Notes: generated by a model from the letters alone, not told the origin. A DNA stretch of 6,903 nt from CAYRJA01 sp964424455 (GCA_964424455.1 CAYRJA010000128.1:1-6903); one strand, 5' to 3'. Positions 1 to 6,859 are shown, counted from the first letter of the stretch. Program-made: numbers and translations.

Positions 1-1
1 G

Positions 2-118
2 CCATGCGGCAAATATAATACTTTTAGACTATTTATGAAATAAAATTGGTATAAAATCTTAAATAAAATGACTCAAATGGGAATGCCTATAACTGTAGAT
101 GTGAAGAAGGCAGTTTAA
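2..118 (+). pseudogene. possible 3' remnant of an unidentified gene, one in-frame stop
   Basis: Read from base 2, the plus strand is open except for a TAA at 41-43 and ends at TAA 116-118. The predicted peptide is PCGKYNTFRLFMK, stop, then NWYKILNKMTQMG and a tail ending in TVDVKKAV. The composition after the stop (charged and hydrophobic residues mixed, ending in a lysine-rich tail) is protein-like, and nothing else occupies this strand. It may be the end of a gene entering from the left whose AAA-type codon became TAA, or the ATG at 68-70 may be chance. The family is not recognised. If real, it is convergent with the methyltransferase remnant, with 97 bases between their ends. Since that neighbour is also broken, the left edge may be a decaying accessory region, but this is weak evidence. 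Confidence 0.25.
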
Positions 119-215
119 TTCTCAAACGGTAATAAAACTTATTCCCCTATTTTTGATTCATGCAACAACACCAGTGGAGTTTGTCATTTACTGATAAAAT
201 TTACTTCTGATTTCA

Positions 216-1094
216 TTATGCGAAAAGTCGGCTTTGGTTGATCGCTGATTTAAATCTTTTGATTGATAATTCTAAAAACTCCTGCTCTATCTCCATGCCG
301 ATGTAATTTCTGTTTCCAATTACAGATGCTGCAATTCCAGTTGTGCCACCTCCATTAAATGGGTCAAGAATAATTGCATTGTCATTAGTTGATGCGATAA
401 TAATTCGTTTCAAAAGTTCCAGCGGTTTTTGTGTCGGATGTTTTCCGAATTCTTTTTCGCTTTGAGTTGGTGTATTAATAGCCCAAACTGAACGCATTTG
501 CTTTCCGTCATTTTTAAAACGGTCTTCAGGGAAGTCACTGTTTTTCATTTGGTCATAGTTGAACACATGTCGCGCCTTTTTATCCTTCCTTGCCCAAAGT
601 AAAGTTTCATGACTATGGGCAAATGTGGTGCATGCAAGATTGGGAGCAGCGTTGGGTTTATACCAAGTGATGTCATTTAGAATATGAAAGTTTTGCTTTT
701 GCAAAAGGAAACCGCATTGATAGATATTATGGTTTGTTCCGCTAACCCAAATTGTTCCTTCGGGTTTCAAAATTCATCTGCATTCAGAAATCCAAGTGTC
801 ATGAAACTTTAAATCCTCATCAAATCCTTTGCTCTTATCCCAATCGCCTTTATTCACTTTCACCATTCGTCCTGCATGACAAGTGAAGCCATTGTTTGAA
901 AGCATGTAAGGTGGGTCAGCAAAAATCATGTCCACATAATTGTCAGGTAATCGGCTCATCACTTCTAAGCAGTCGTCATTGTAAAGAATGAAATTGTCTG
1001 CTTTGAAATATGGCTTAATACCTCTTTGAACTCCGTTTTTAGAGATATGCTTTATGATGTCGTCTAAAACTGATATTGCAGAAGTTCGGCTCAT
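216..1094 (-). pseudogene. DpnA-like beta-class adenine DNA methyltransferase, interrupted by a TGA stop
   Basis: Read through, this is 292 codons, close to the roughly 270 residues of DpnA/M.DpnIIB, the family it most resembles. These enzymes transfer a methyl group from S-adenosylmethionine to N6 of adenine in a short DNA site. The catalytic motif DPPY (residues 60-63, in FADPPYMLSNNG) precedes the SAM-binding motif DPFNGGGTTG (about 244-253), the beta-class order. Other family blocks are NKGDWDK (81-87), PNAAPNL (147-153) and KHPTQKP (218-224). The start is ATG at 1092-1094. Codon 107 is TGA (774-776), after WISECR and before ILKPEGTIWVSG, where relatives have an uninterrupted charged residue, often arginine. 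CGA to TGA would explain it. A restart at the TTG 768-770 would lack DPPY and so be inactive. The rest is intact, so the lesion is recent, a sequencing error, or tolerated. GATC specificity is plausible from DpnA similarity but unproven. No partner nuclease is seen. Confidence 0.88.
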
Positions 1095-1422
1095 TTATAA
1101 TTATCAATGTTCTCGTCAAATGTAAGATTTAAGTTCTTGTTACTCGTCAGTTTTTACACAAACTTCTGCACAAAACCATTTGGTCAACACACAAAAGTTC
1201 GGGTTATGCACTACCCTCAATGCTTCTGGCTAACTCGTATATACGCAACACCTCAAAATCTCAAACTGTTTTAAATACCTTAATCAATCTTAAATAATCT
1301 GGATGCTGAATGTATTTCATTAAGTATATAAGAAACCGGCAGAGAAAAAATAAAGGGTTTTCGCTGAGAAATATTCATACTGTTTAACAGTTCACGGCTG
1401 TTACTAAAGTTATTGCTATCAT
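1095..1422. other. 328-base intergenic region with two palindromes and one hairpin
   Basis: No convincing gene lies here. It separates the end of the universal stress protein gene from the start of the methyltransferase remnant, both on the minus strand. It contains the methyltransferase promoter box. GGGTTATGCACTACCC (1201-1216) is a quasi-palindrome with GGGT/ACCC arms and a central TGCA, and CGTATATACG (1236-1245) is a perfect 10-base palindrome. A small hairpin, TAACAG / CTGTTA with a 7-base loop (1385-1403), sits 20 bases beyond the stress protein stop. The hairpin has no T-run after it on the minus strand, so it is at best a weak terminator. The two palindromes might mark the border of an inserted accessory gene. 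Confidence 0.5.
1117..1124 (-). promoter_or_regulatory. candidate -7 promoter box for the methyltransferase gene
   Basis: On the minus strand this reads TACATTTG, an exact match to the Bacteroidota -7 consensus TAnnTTTG. It lies 22 bases upstream of the methyltransferase ATG, so the leader would be only about 15 bases. No TTG-type -33 box is found at the usual 17-23 base spacing, which lowers confidence. Confidence 0.4.
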
Positions 1423-2253
1423 CTATGCTATCGGCAGAACCAGTAGCGGAGAAGTAGGATGGTAAGTAAATCTCTTTGAAATACTGGGATGTAAAAATTG
1501 TGACAGCATATTTCTTTTTTTATGAGCGATCACCAGCATATCTATATCATCTTTAAACAGAATATCTGTTAATCCCTGAGCTACATCAGGAATATCGAGC
1601 ATACTGATTTCCATTCCCGGCAGGTTAAATTCTTTCTTTATTTTATCTCTGAAATTTTCAATATGCTTGTGTTCTAATGGGCTGGAAAACGCTTTGTCGG
1701 AAATGTGCAATAATGAAAACCATGCATTAAATTGTTTTGCAAAATCAATTGCAGTACTGATATAAGGGATTTCAGCATCGTGGCATCCGGTTGCAAAAGC
1801 AATCCGGCGGAAATTCTTGTATGCGCAGCCATTGGGAACAGCTAATACAGGGCATATACTCCTGCTAATCACCTCAGCCGTGTTACTGCCAAATAAAATT
1901 CTTTTAATACCGCCGGCGCCTTCCGTTCCCATGATAATTAAATCCGCTTTCATCTCATTTGCCTTCGTGATTATTTCATCTGCAGCAAATCCCCAAGAAG
2001 TAGAGAATTCAGTTGCTACATCCGGCGCTATAGAATGTATCTGATTCTCCAACTTCTTTAAAGCACTTTCTGAATCCATTCTGATTTGCTCTGTCATATT
2101 TGTTTCTACAGCCACTTCTGTAGCATATACGGGAAAAGTGAAAGCATTAAACAGTGTTAATTTAGAATTCATTCTTCGTGCAAACTCAATAGCGTAAGCA
2201 AGAGCATTGTCTGATGATGAAGAAAAATCCGTTGGGAACAATATGTTTTTCAT
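1423..2253 (-). CDS. tandem-domain universal stress protein (UspA family)
   Basis: A cytoplasmic 276-residue protein with two universal stress protein domains in tandem (about 1-142 and 146-276). The first opens with MKNILFPTDFSSSSDNAL and carries the complete ATP-binding signature G-x2-G-x9-G-S: GTEG at 109-112 and GS at 122-123, followed by SICPVLAVP. The second keeps the fold pattern (RRIAFATGCHDAE near 149, IDMLVIAHKK near 237, SPLLVLPIA at the end), but the signature region AHKKRNMLSQFLHPSISK lacks the glycines, so it probably does not bind nucleotide. Such proteins aid survival under starvation, low oxygen or redox stress; the ligand and role here are not determinable. The start is ATG 2251-2253 with no strong Shine-Dalgarno, and the stop is TAG. 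It lies 252 bases beyond the propeller gene on the same strand and looks separately transcribed. A Crp/Fnr-like palindrome and an element shared with the propeller gene lie upstream. Confidence 0.93.
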   Translation of the reverse strand: MKNILFPTDFSSSSDNALAYAIEFARRMNSKLTLFNAFTFPVYATEVAVETNMTEQIRMDSESALKKLENQIHSIAPDVATEFSTSWGFAADEIITKANEMKADLIIMGTEGAGGIKRILFGSNTAEVISRSICPVLAVPNGCAYKNFRRIAFATGCHDAEIPYISTAIDFAKQFNAWFSLLHISDKAFSSPLEHKHIENFRDKIKKEFNLPGMEISMLDIPDVAQGLTDILFKDDIDMLVIAHKKRNMLSQFLHPSISKRFTYHPTSPLLVLPIA

Positions 2254-2291
2254 GGCTTAGAGTTTTTTGGTTGTACTTCAAATTTCAATCA

Positions 2292-2299
2292 TAAATATA
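2292..2299 (-). promoter_or_regulatory. weak candidate -7 box for the universal stress protein gene
   Basis: The minus strand reads TATATTTA, seven of eight matches to TAnnTTTG, 38 bases upstream of the ATG. A TTG about 23 bases further upstream could act as the -33 element. In such A+T-rich DNA a one-mismatch hit is common, so this is tentative. Confidence 0.25.
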
Positions 2300-2308
2300 A
2301 AAATTCAA

Positions 2309-2322
2309 ATGATATTAATCAT
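2309..2322. promoter_or_regulatory. Crp/Fnr-like palindrome upstream of the universal stress protein gene
   Basis: The plus strand reads ATGATATTAATCAT: arms ATGAT and ATCAT separated by four bases, the 5-4-5 geometry of FNR boxes (TTGAT-N4-ATCAA) with one mismatch in each arm. It lies 55-69 bases before the ATG and overlaps the element shared with the propeller gene. Stress protein genes are FNR/ANR targets in several Proteobacteria, so the placement makes sense, but no regulator gene is in the window and a chance palindrome is possible. Confidence 0.3.
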
Positions 2323-2332
2323 CAATCGGTTG
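2313..2332 (-). repeat. shared upstream element, copy 1 (universal stress protein gene)
   Basis: The plus strand reads TATTAATCATCAATCGGTTG. Apart from a 4-base insertion it is identical over 16 bases to TATTAATCATCGGTTG at 4135-4150. Both copies have the same orientation relative to the minus-strand gene they precede, and this one begins 59 bases before the stress protein ATG. The conserved position suggests a regulatory or promoter-proximal site. Confidence 0.45.
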
Positions 2333-2505
2333 TATAAAAATGAGTTTTACAGAGCTATTTCCTGATTTATACATCAGACTTTAGATTTACCATGAAGCAG
2401 GGGTACAGAGAAGATAAAGTAAATTTTACTGTAACACCATTAAGTAAGTAAACAAGTATTAAATTTCTGTTATTAATATAGATGTATAAACTGTCTTGAT
2501 TTCTT

Positions 2506-4077
2506 TTAAGGTTTTATGATTTGAATGCTTACACTTCCCGTTTCAGAAGTAATATTCAGCAAATAAACGCCACTGCAAATGTTCTGAGGAAGCAGAAATT
2601 GCTTTTCAATTTCTTCCTCTTGCTGTGGTTCGTTTTCAATGAATGTAGCTACTAATTTTCCCTGTATATCAAACAAGCGCATACTAACCGTTTCCGGCTT
2701 TGCAAGTCTATATCTGATATTGATAAAATCGGAAACGGGATTCGGGTAAACTGTAATTGAGCTTTGTTCTTGTGAAAAATTTAACACCCCTAAATTAAGC
2801 CCTGTATAAAAACGCGCTACAGCAAAAACTGTATCTGTTACATAGCTGGAAGATCTGGATGTGCCTGCCACTACTACACGTCCATTATTTTGCAATGCCA
2901 TACAAAGCGCTTTTGACCGCAACAGGTTAAAAGCAGATGTATTAATTCCGTTAGTCCCGAAAGTACTATCAACAATACCATTGGAATTAATTCGTGCAAC
3001 CGAAAATGCACTTGTCGTTCCATGTGGATCTCCAAATCCTGCTGCCAATATTTTACCATCCGGTTGCAGCGCTAAGCCATGTATCTCATTATCGCCGGCT
3101 CCCCACCAGAAATGCCTCTCTCCGTTGTCACTAAAACTTGAATCTCTGTCGCCATTTGATTTTATCCTCATCAATATTGCAGCCGTAGCTCCATGTCCGC
3201 CAAGCAGAATATTGTTATCCGGCTGTATCAGCATATCATAAATCCCGTCATCATAACTATCTATAAAGTAATCTGCTTTCCCATTATCACTGAAACTTAT
3301 ATCGAGTGTTCCATCTGAATTATATCTTGTAACACCAAACCTGTTCTCTGAGACTCCCATAAACGATACTTTTCCGCTTGCCATTATTTTATTTTCCTTT
3401 GAAATAATCAAAGCATTAAGATAATCGTTCCATCCAAAAAAATCTGTTACTACTATCCCATCAACATTAAAAGAACTATCAATTTCTCCATTTAGCTTAT
3501 ACCGGACCAATGCAAAATCATTATATGAACTACCGGTTATTCGTCCGTTGCCACCGGCAACAATCAAAGTGTCGCTTTGAATTACGACTGCATTAAAGGT
3601 GCAATATGTGCCAATATTAGTAGTAACAAAACCATCACCACCGAAAGTGCTGTCGGGAGTACCATTAGATAAAAGCCGGACAACTAAAAATGTTTCTGAT
3701 CCTATTAATCCCTTTCTGGAACCGGCCAAAATTATTTTACCATTAGACTGAAGTGTTATGGCATTAAATTTTGTATCGCCATACGCAAATGTTGTGGTAA
3801 ATTTTCCATCTGTTCCAAAACTTCCATCAAGTGTACCGTCTTTATTAATTCTTGCTACTGCAGCATTGAATTTAGAGCCATCATAATAAGTTCCGGCCAC
3901 TAAAATTTTCTGGTTTGGCTGAATTACAATAGCATTGGCTACATTGTTAGTGCTTGAGTTAAATGCAATATTTAATTTGCCGTCACTCGAAAAATCGCTG
4001 TCAAGTGTACCGGGTTGAGTTCTTCCTGTTAACATTGCAAAGAGGAAAATAGATGTGAGAGTTACCTTTAGTTTCAT
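2506..4077 (-). CDS. secreted delta-60 repeat beta-propeller protein with T9SS sorting domain
   Basis: A 523-residue exported protein. Residues 1-20 (MKLKVTLTSIFLFAMLTGRT) form a signal peptide. Seven delta-60 repeats follow, starting near 23, 81, 139, 197, 256, 309 and 367, almost all 58 residues apart. Each opens with G-x-x-D-x-(S/D)-F followed by (D/N)G, then an IQP-type strand such as LQPDGKILAAG, and ends with a (V/A)xR(I/Y)-type strand; the copy number suggests a seven-bladed beta-propeller. Residues about 440-523 are a type A T9SS C-terminal sorting domain, with VYPNPVSDFINIRY (443-456), FDIQGKLV (469-476) and GVYLLNI (503-509). The protein should cross the inner membrane by Sec and the outer membrane by T9SS, ending anchored on the surface or released. 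Its ligand is unknown and no catalytic site is visible. The start is ATG 4075-4077, preceded by an A-rich stretch, with stop TAA. It is divergent from the 368-residue secreted protein gene, with 159 bases between the two start codons. Confidence 0.93.
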   Translation of the reverse strand: MKLKVTLTSIFLFAMLTGRTQPGTLDSDFSSDGKLNIAFNSSTNNVANAIVIQPNQKILVAGTYYDGSKFNAAVARINKDGTLDGSFGTDGKFTTTFAYGDTKFNAITLQSNGKIILAGSRKGLIGSETFLVVRLLSNGTPDSTFGGDGFVTTNIGTYCTFNAVVIQSDTLIVAGGNGRITGSSYNDFALVRYKLNGEIDSSFNVDGIVVTDFFGWNDYLNALIISKENKIMASGKVSFMGVSENRFGVTRYNSDGTLDISFSDNGKADYFIDSYDDGIYDMLIQPDNNILLGGHGATAAILMRIKSNGDRDSSFSDNGERHFWWGAGDNEIHGLALQPDGKILAAGFGDPHGTTSAFSVARINSNGIVDSTFGTNGINTSAFNLLRSKALCMALQNNGRVVVAGTSRSSSYVTDTVFAVARFYTGLNLGVLNFSQEQSSITVYPNPVSDFINIRYRLAKPETVSMRLFDIQGKLVATFIENEPQQEEEIEKQFLLPQNICSGVYLLNITSETGSVSIQIIKP

Positions 4078-4134
4078 AGTTCATATTTTTTTAGCAATAT
4101 ATCAAATTTTAAATAGAAGCATATAGATTTATAT

Positions 4135-4150
4135 TATTAATCATCGGTTG
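4135..4150 (-). repeat. shared upstream element, copy 2 (propeller gene, divergent region)
   Basis: The plus strand reads TATTAATCATCGGTTG, matching copy 1 at 2313-2332 except for four bases missing here. It begins 57 bases before the propeller ATG, nearly the same distance as copy 1 from its gene. It lies within the 159-base divergent spacer, so it could also act on the plus-strand gene starting at 4237. Confidence 0.45.
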
Positions 4151-4236
4151 GTTAGGTAGCAGAATTTTACTAAACTGCTTCTGATTATTCCCACTTGATT
4201 ATAGATTTATCCCCTGAAACACAAACACAGATAAAG

Positions 4237-5343
4237 ATGAAAATAAAATTCTCATTGTCACTTATTGTAACAGCATTCATCATTACCGGAGCGATTGCAC
4301 AAGACGCAAAAAAACATTTCAAAGAAATTAACAAAGCGGAAATTGTGTATCTCAAAGACACGGTATTCTCCAAAGGAATACCTTATTGCCTGATGCAGGA
4401 AGTGAAAACCATGAATCAAAAACCTGATTACCGAATCAGTAATCTGAATGATGAATTATTAATGGAAGCAAAATATTCTATCAATGATAAATTTTCAAAC
4501 ATCGGCTACTACTTCCTGTCGTTCAGCAAATCGAAAAACTTAGTGAATCTGAAAATGAAAGAAGCTAAAGAGTTGCCAGCGCTGTTAGTGAAAAATGGTT
4601 TAGTGAAAGACGGAATTGTTCCGCCTGCTCAGGAGCTGAAGATGCTGGATTTGTTCAGTAATGAAAATGAGGTGATTTATTTGAACGATATGCTGTATCA
4701 TGGAGGCAAACCTTATTGCAAAATGAAAGAAATCAATGTTACCGAATTTCATCCTGATTACAGCATTCGTAATATGAATGACGAAGAACTGATGTATGTA
4801 AAGTTCAATTCACTTGTTACAGGTTTAGGTGCAGGTTCTTATCAACTTATGTTTCCTTCAGGAAACTTTCTGAAATTGAAAACAACTGAGAAGAAAAATA
4901 TTCCCTCCATTATTGCCAACAGCAATTTGATTAAAGAGGGCGCTGTTACAAAAGAAGCCGAAGAAAATTACATTCTTTCCAAAGGCGGCATTTTAACCTC
5001 CAGTAATAGTTCGGCTGACAACCGGTTTACACTTGTTAACCGTAATGTTCATTCTGATGTTATCATCATAGGAAATACTATAAAACAAGACCTTGTTACA
5101 ATTGGCAACATCAAAGACGGCGAACCTTACTATCTGAATAAAATACTTTACAATCAGATTTTATTCTTTTTACCTAACGGACAAAAAACAGCAGAAGCCA
5201 CGTTTACAGCCAATAGTGTTGATGGTCGTGAGTGCAGAATCATTACTGTAAAAGATGAGCAAAACACCACCATCCTTCTTGACAGAAGCAAGAATGAGAA
5301 AAAACAAATAACTGAGTTTCTAATTAACAAAGGATATCTGTAA
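4237..5343 (+). CDS. secreted protein of unknown function with three internal repeats
   Basis: A 368-residue protein of no family I recognise. ATG 4237-4239 is the preferred start because the signal peptide MKIKFSLSLIVTAFIITGAIAQ begins exactly there, with cleavage likely after AIA. The frame extends upstream to a TTG at 4195, but that would add 14 polar residues in front of the signal. The mature protein repeats a ~110-residue unit. Copy 1 begins at EIVYLKD (35) and copy 2 at EVIYLND (145), exactly 110 apart. They share G-x-PYC (47-51, 157-161), PDY-(R/S)-I-x-N-x-NDE (63-73, 173-183) and an NGLVKDG / SNLIKEG end (120-126, 229-235). A more diverged third copy (about 283-368) has GEPYYLNK and ends in FLINKGYL. 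No lipobox cysteine, membrane segment or T9SS tail is seen, so it is probably periplasmic. It is divergent from the propeller gene and convergent with nupG. The stop is TAA. Confidence 0.85.
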   Translation: MKIKFSLSLIVTAFIITGAIAQDAKKHFKEINKAEIVYLKDTVFSKGIPYCLMQEVKTMNQKPDYRISNLNDELLMEAKYSINDKFSNIGYYFLSFSKSKNLVNLKMKEAKELPALLVKNGLVKDGIVPPAQELKMLDLFSNENEVIYLNDMLYHGGKPYCKMKEINVTEFHPDYSIRNMNDEELMYVKFNSLVTGLGAGSYQLMFPSGNFLKLKTTEKKNIPSIIANSNLIKEGAVTKEAEENYILSKGGILTSSNSSADNRFTLVNRNVHSDVIIIGNTIKQDLVTIGNIKDGEPYYLNKILYNQILFFLPNGQKTAEATFTANSVDGRECRIITVKDEQNTTILLDRSKNEKKQITEFLINKGYL

Positions 5344-5381
5344 CACCTATATTCTGTTCCCAATCATTCAGACGAACCTTA

Positions 5382-5396
5382 AATAACAGAGTTATT
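5382..5396. terminator. small hairpin between convergent genes, possible weak bidirectional terminator
   Basis: AATAACAGAGTTATT is a perfect inverted repeat with a 6-base stem and AGA loop. It lies 39 bases after the stop of the triple-repeat protein gene and 46 bases after the stop of nupG, where a shared terminator would be expected. The stem is A+T-rich and no T-run follows on either strand, so termination is only a suggestion. Confidence 0.25.
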
Positions 5397-5441
5397 GCTA
5401 CTGTAACACAAAAGGAAATCAGAATCAGGAATTTCTATCTG

Positions 5442-6740
5442 TTACACCGTAGAGGTCATCGCTGCACTTTCAGAATGAAGTTTATCTTTTTTGTCTTTGA
5501 ACAGTATCATAAATAACACTGCGACTATAAGAGAATATACTGCAAAAGAAATCCAGATTTCTTTCCACTGAAGTGTAATAGCGCTGTCAGGATTAGTAAA
5601 AAAATTATCTATCACAAAACCGCTTACCACACTTCCTAAAATGGCTCCTATCCCGTTAGTCATCATCATAAAAAGTCCCTGAGCGCTGGCGCGGATTTTC
5701 GGGCTGGTCTGTGTTTCAATAAACAGCGATCCTGAAATATTGAAAAAGTCGAAAGCCATTCCATAAACGATACAACTTAGAATTATCATCCACAGTCCGT
5801 CTGTCGGGTTGCCAAATCCAAAAAGTCCGAACCGGAAAACCCATGCAAACATGCTCATCAGCATCACCTTTTTAATACCAAACCTTTTCATAAAAAACGG
5901 GATGGTGAGAATAAACGCCGTTTCAGAAAACTGAGAGATGGACATTATAATAGCAGGATATTTCACTGCGAAAGCATCCTTAAATTCATCTAACTTCTGG
6001 AAGTCGTGAAGGAAAGTATCTCCATAAGCATTTGTCAGTTGAAGTGCAGCGCCCAGCAAAACTGAGAATATAAAGAATGTAGCTATTCTTGGATTCTGTA
6101 AAAGTGAAAATGCATTCAATCCCATAGACTCAGAGAGACTTGCTGATTTATTTCCTTTCCCTTCCGGCAAACATTTTGGCAATGTGAATGAGTATATTCC
6201 CAGCAGAAATGCAGTGCCTGCGGCAATATAAAACTGACTTGCAGATTTTTCAAGTCCGAGAATACTTACTGTCCACATGGCAGCAATAAAACCAATAGTA
6301 CCCATAACGCGGATGGGCGGATAATCTTTAACCACATCTTTGCCGTCTTTCTTCAGGGCAGAATAAGCTACCGTGATGGAGAGCGAAAGTGTCGGCATAT
6401 AAAAACACATATTGAGAAGCATTATCCAAAACATTGTCGCGGGGTCGCTAATCATAGGCAGATAAAACAGTACCGCTGCACCTGCCAGATGAAGAAGTCC
6501 GTAAAGTTTTTCGGCATTTATCCATTTGTCCGCTATAATTCCAAACAGAGAAGGCATGATAAGAGCCGCCCATCCCATAGTGGAAAAGAGAGCGCCGAAT
6601 GCAGACCCTGTCCACTCTGCTTCAGGGTAGAGTTTAGGTAAAGTTTGAAACCAGTATGCACTTATAGTGATGAGCCATGATCCCCAGATAAAGAACTGAA
6701 GAAATATCATTATGATGAGCCGCAACTTCAAACTTTTCAT
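5442..6740 (-). CDS. nupG: nucleoside:proton symporter, NupG family
   Basis: A 432-residue inner-membrane transporter of the nucleoside:H+ symporter branch of the major facilitator superfamily (E. coli NupG and XapB). It should import purine and pyrimidine nucleosides using the proton gradient. About twelve hydrophobic segments can be placed near 8-30, 46-70, 78-96, 101-126, 144-163, 168-187, 218-238, 260-283, 290-308, 315-335, 351-375 and 393-414. Blocks close to remembered NupG sequence include FIWGSWL (17-23), PPIRVMGTIGF (141-151), FIFSVLLGAALQLTN (223-237), IIMSISQFSETAFILTIPFF (264-283), FDFFNISGS (330-338) and ASAQGLFMMMTNGIGAILG (351-369). Length is near the family norm of about 420, with a short polar C-terminal tail. 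The start is ATG 6738-6740; the N-terminus MKSLKLRLIIMIFLQF matches the family, which supports it. The stop is TAA. No nucleoside hydrolase or phosphorylase gene is adjacent here, and it appears to be a single-gene unit. Substrate range cannot be read from the sequence. Confidence 0.95.
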   Translation of the reverse strand: MKSLKLRLIIMIFLQFFIWGSWLITISAYWFQTLPKLYPEAEWTGSAFGALFSTMGWAALIMPSLFGIIADKWINAEKLYGLLHLAGAAVLFYLPMISDPATMFWIMLLNMCFYMPTLSLSITVAYSALKKDGKDVVKDYPPIRVMGTIGFIAAMWTVSILGLEKSASQFYIAAGTAFLLGIYSFTLPKCLPEGKGNKSASLSESMGLNAFSLLQNPRIATFFIFSVLLGAALQLTNAYGDTFLHDFQKLDEFKDAFAVKYPAIIMSISQFSETAFILTIPFFMKRFGIKKVMLMSMFAWVFRFGLFGFGNPTDGLWMIILSCIVYGMAFDFFNISGSLFIETQTSPKIRASAQGLFMMMTNGIGAILGSVVSGFVIDNFFTNPDSAITLQWKEIWISFAVYSLIVAVLFMILFKDKKDKLHSESAAMTSTV

Positions 6741-6768
6741 TGATGTAACAGTTTAGAGAAATCAGGGA

Positions 6769-6776
6769 TAAATATA
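6769..6776 (-). promoter_or_regulatory. weak candidate -7 box for nupG
   Basis: The minus strand reads TATATTTA, the same one-mismatch version of TAnnTTTG found before the universal stress protein gene, 28 bases upstream of the nupG ATG. No TTG is seen at the -33 position, so the call is tentative. Confidence 0.22.
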
Positions 6777-6859
6777 ATATTATTCAGATGTGATTTTCTG
6801 AACACTAAATATGTTTGAGGTTGTGACTTATCTAAACAACAAACTCACTTCCGTCCACG

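Noticed and set aside
216..770. A separate 184-residue methyltransferase gene starting at TTG 768-770
   Set aside because: It is in the same frame as the upstream half, begins inside a conserved family block and lacks the catalytic DPPY, so it is the downstream part of one broken gene.
774..776. TGA read as an amino acid (alternative code or selenocysteine)
   Set aside because: Tryptophan is encoded by TGG in the window, the other genes end in TAA or TAG and are complete, and relatives do not have a cysteine at this position. One isolated case is better explained by mutation or sequencing error.
1201..1245. An integron attC site
   Set aside because: GTTA and TAAC occur but in the opposite arrangement to the AAC...GTT core sites, and the consensus RYYYAAC / GTTRRRY is not met.
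1280..1378. A 32-codon minus-strand open frame between the stress protein and methyltransferase genes
   Set aside because: Too short, no ribosome binding site, no recognisable motif, and overlapped by A+T-rich spacer.
1817..2044. Plus-strand open frame inside the universal stress protein gene
   Set aside because: Antisense to a well-supported gene; the predicted peptide shows no domain.
2362..2377. CTGAT...ATCAG hairpin after the propeller gene as a terminator
   Set aside because: Only a 5-base stem, about 130 bases past the stop and with no T-run following on the minus strand.
2418..2430. AGTAAATTTTACT palindrome in the spacer after the propeller gene
   Set aside because: Short A+T-only-type palindrome expected by chance in such spacer, with no supporting context.
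2861..3241. Plus- and minus-strand open frames inside the propeller gene
   Set aside because: Both lie within the delta-60 repeats in wrong frames and their peptides show no domain.
4195..4236. Upstream TTG start for the triple-repeat protein
   Set aside because: It would place 14 polar residues before a clear signal peptide that begins at ATG 4237.
4185..4373. Minus-strand open frame overlapping the start of the triple-repeat protein gene
   Set aside because: Antisense to the signal peptide region, with no support of its own.
5154..5363. Minus-strand open frame over the end of the triple-repeat protein gene
   Set aside because: Antisense shadow with low-complexity hydrophobic and serine content.
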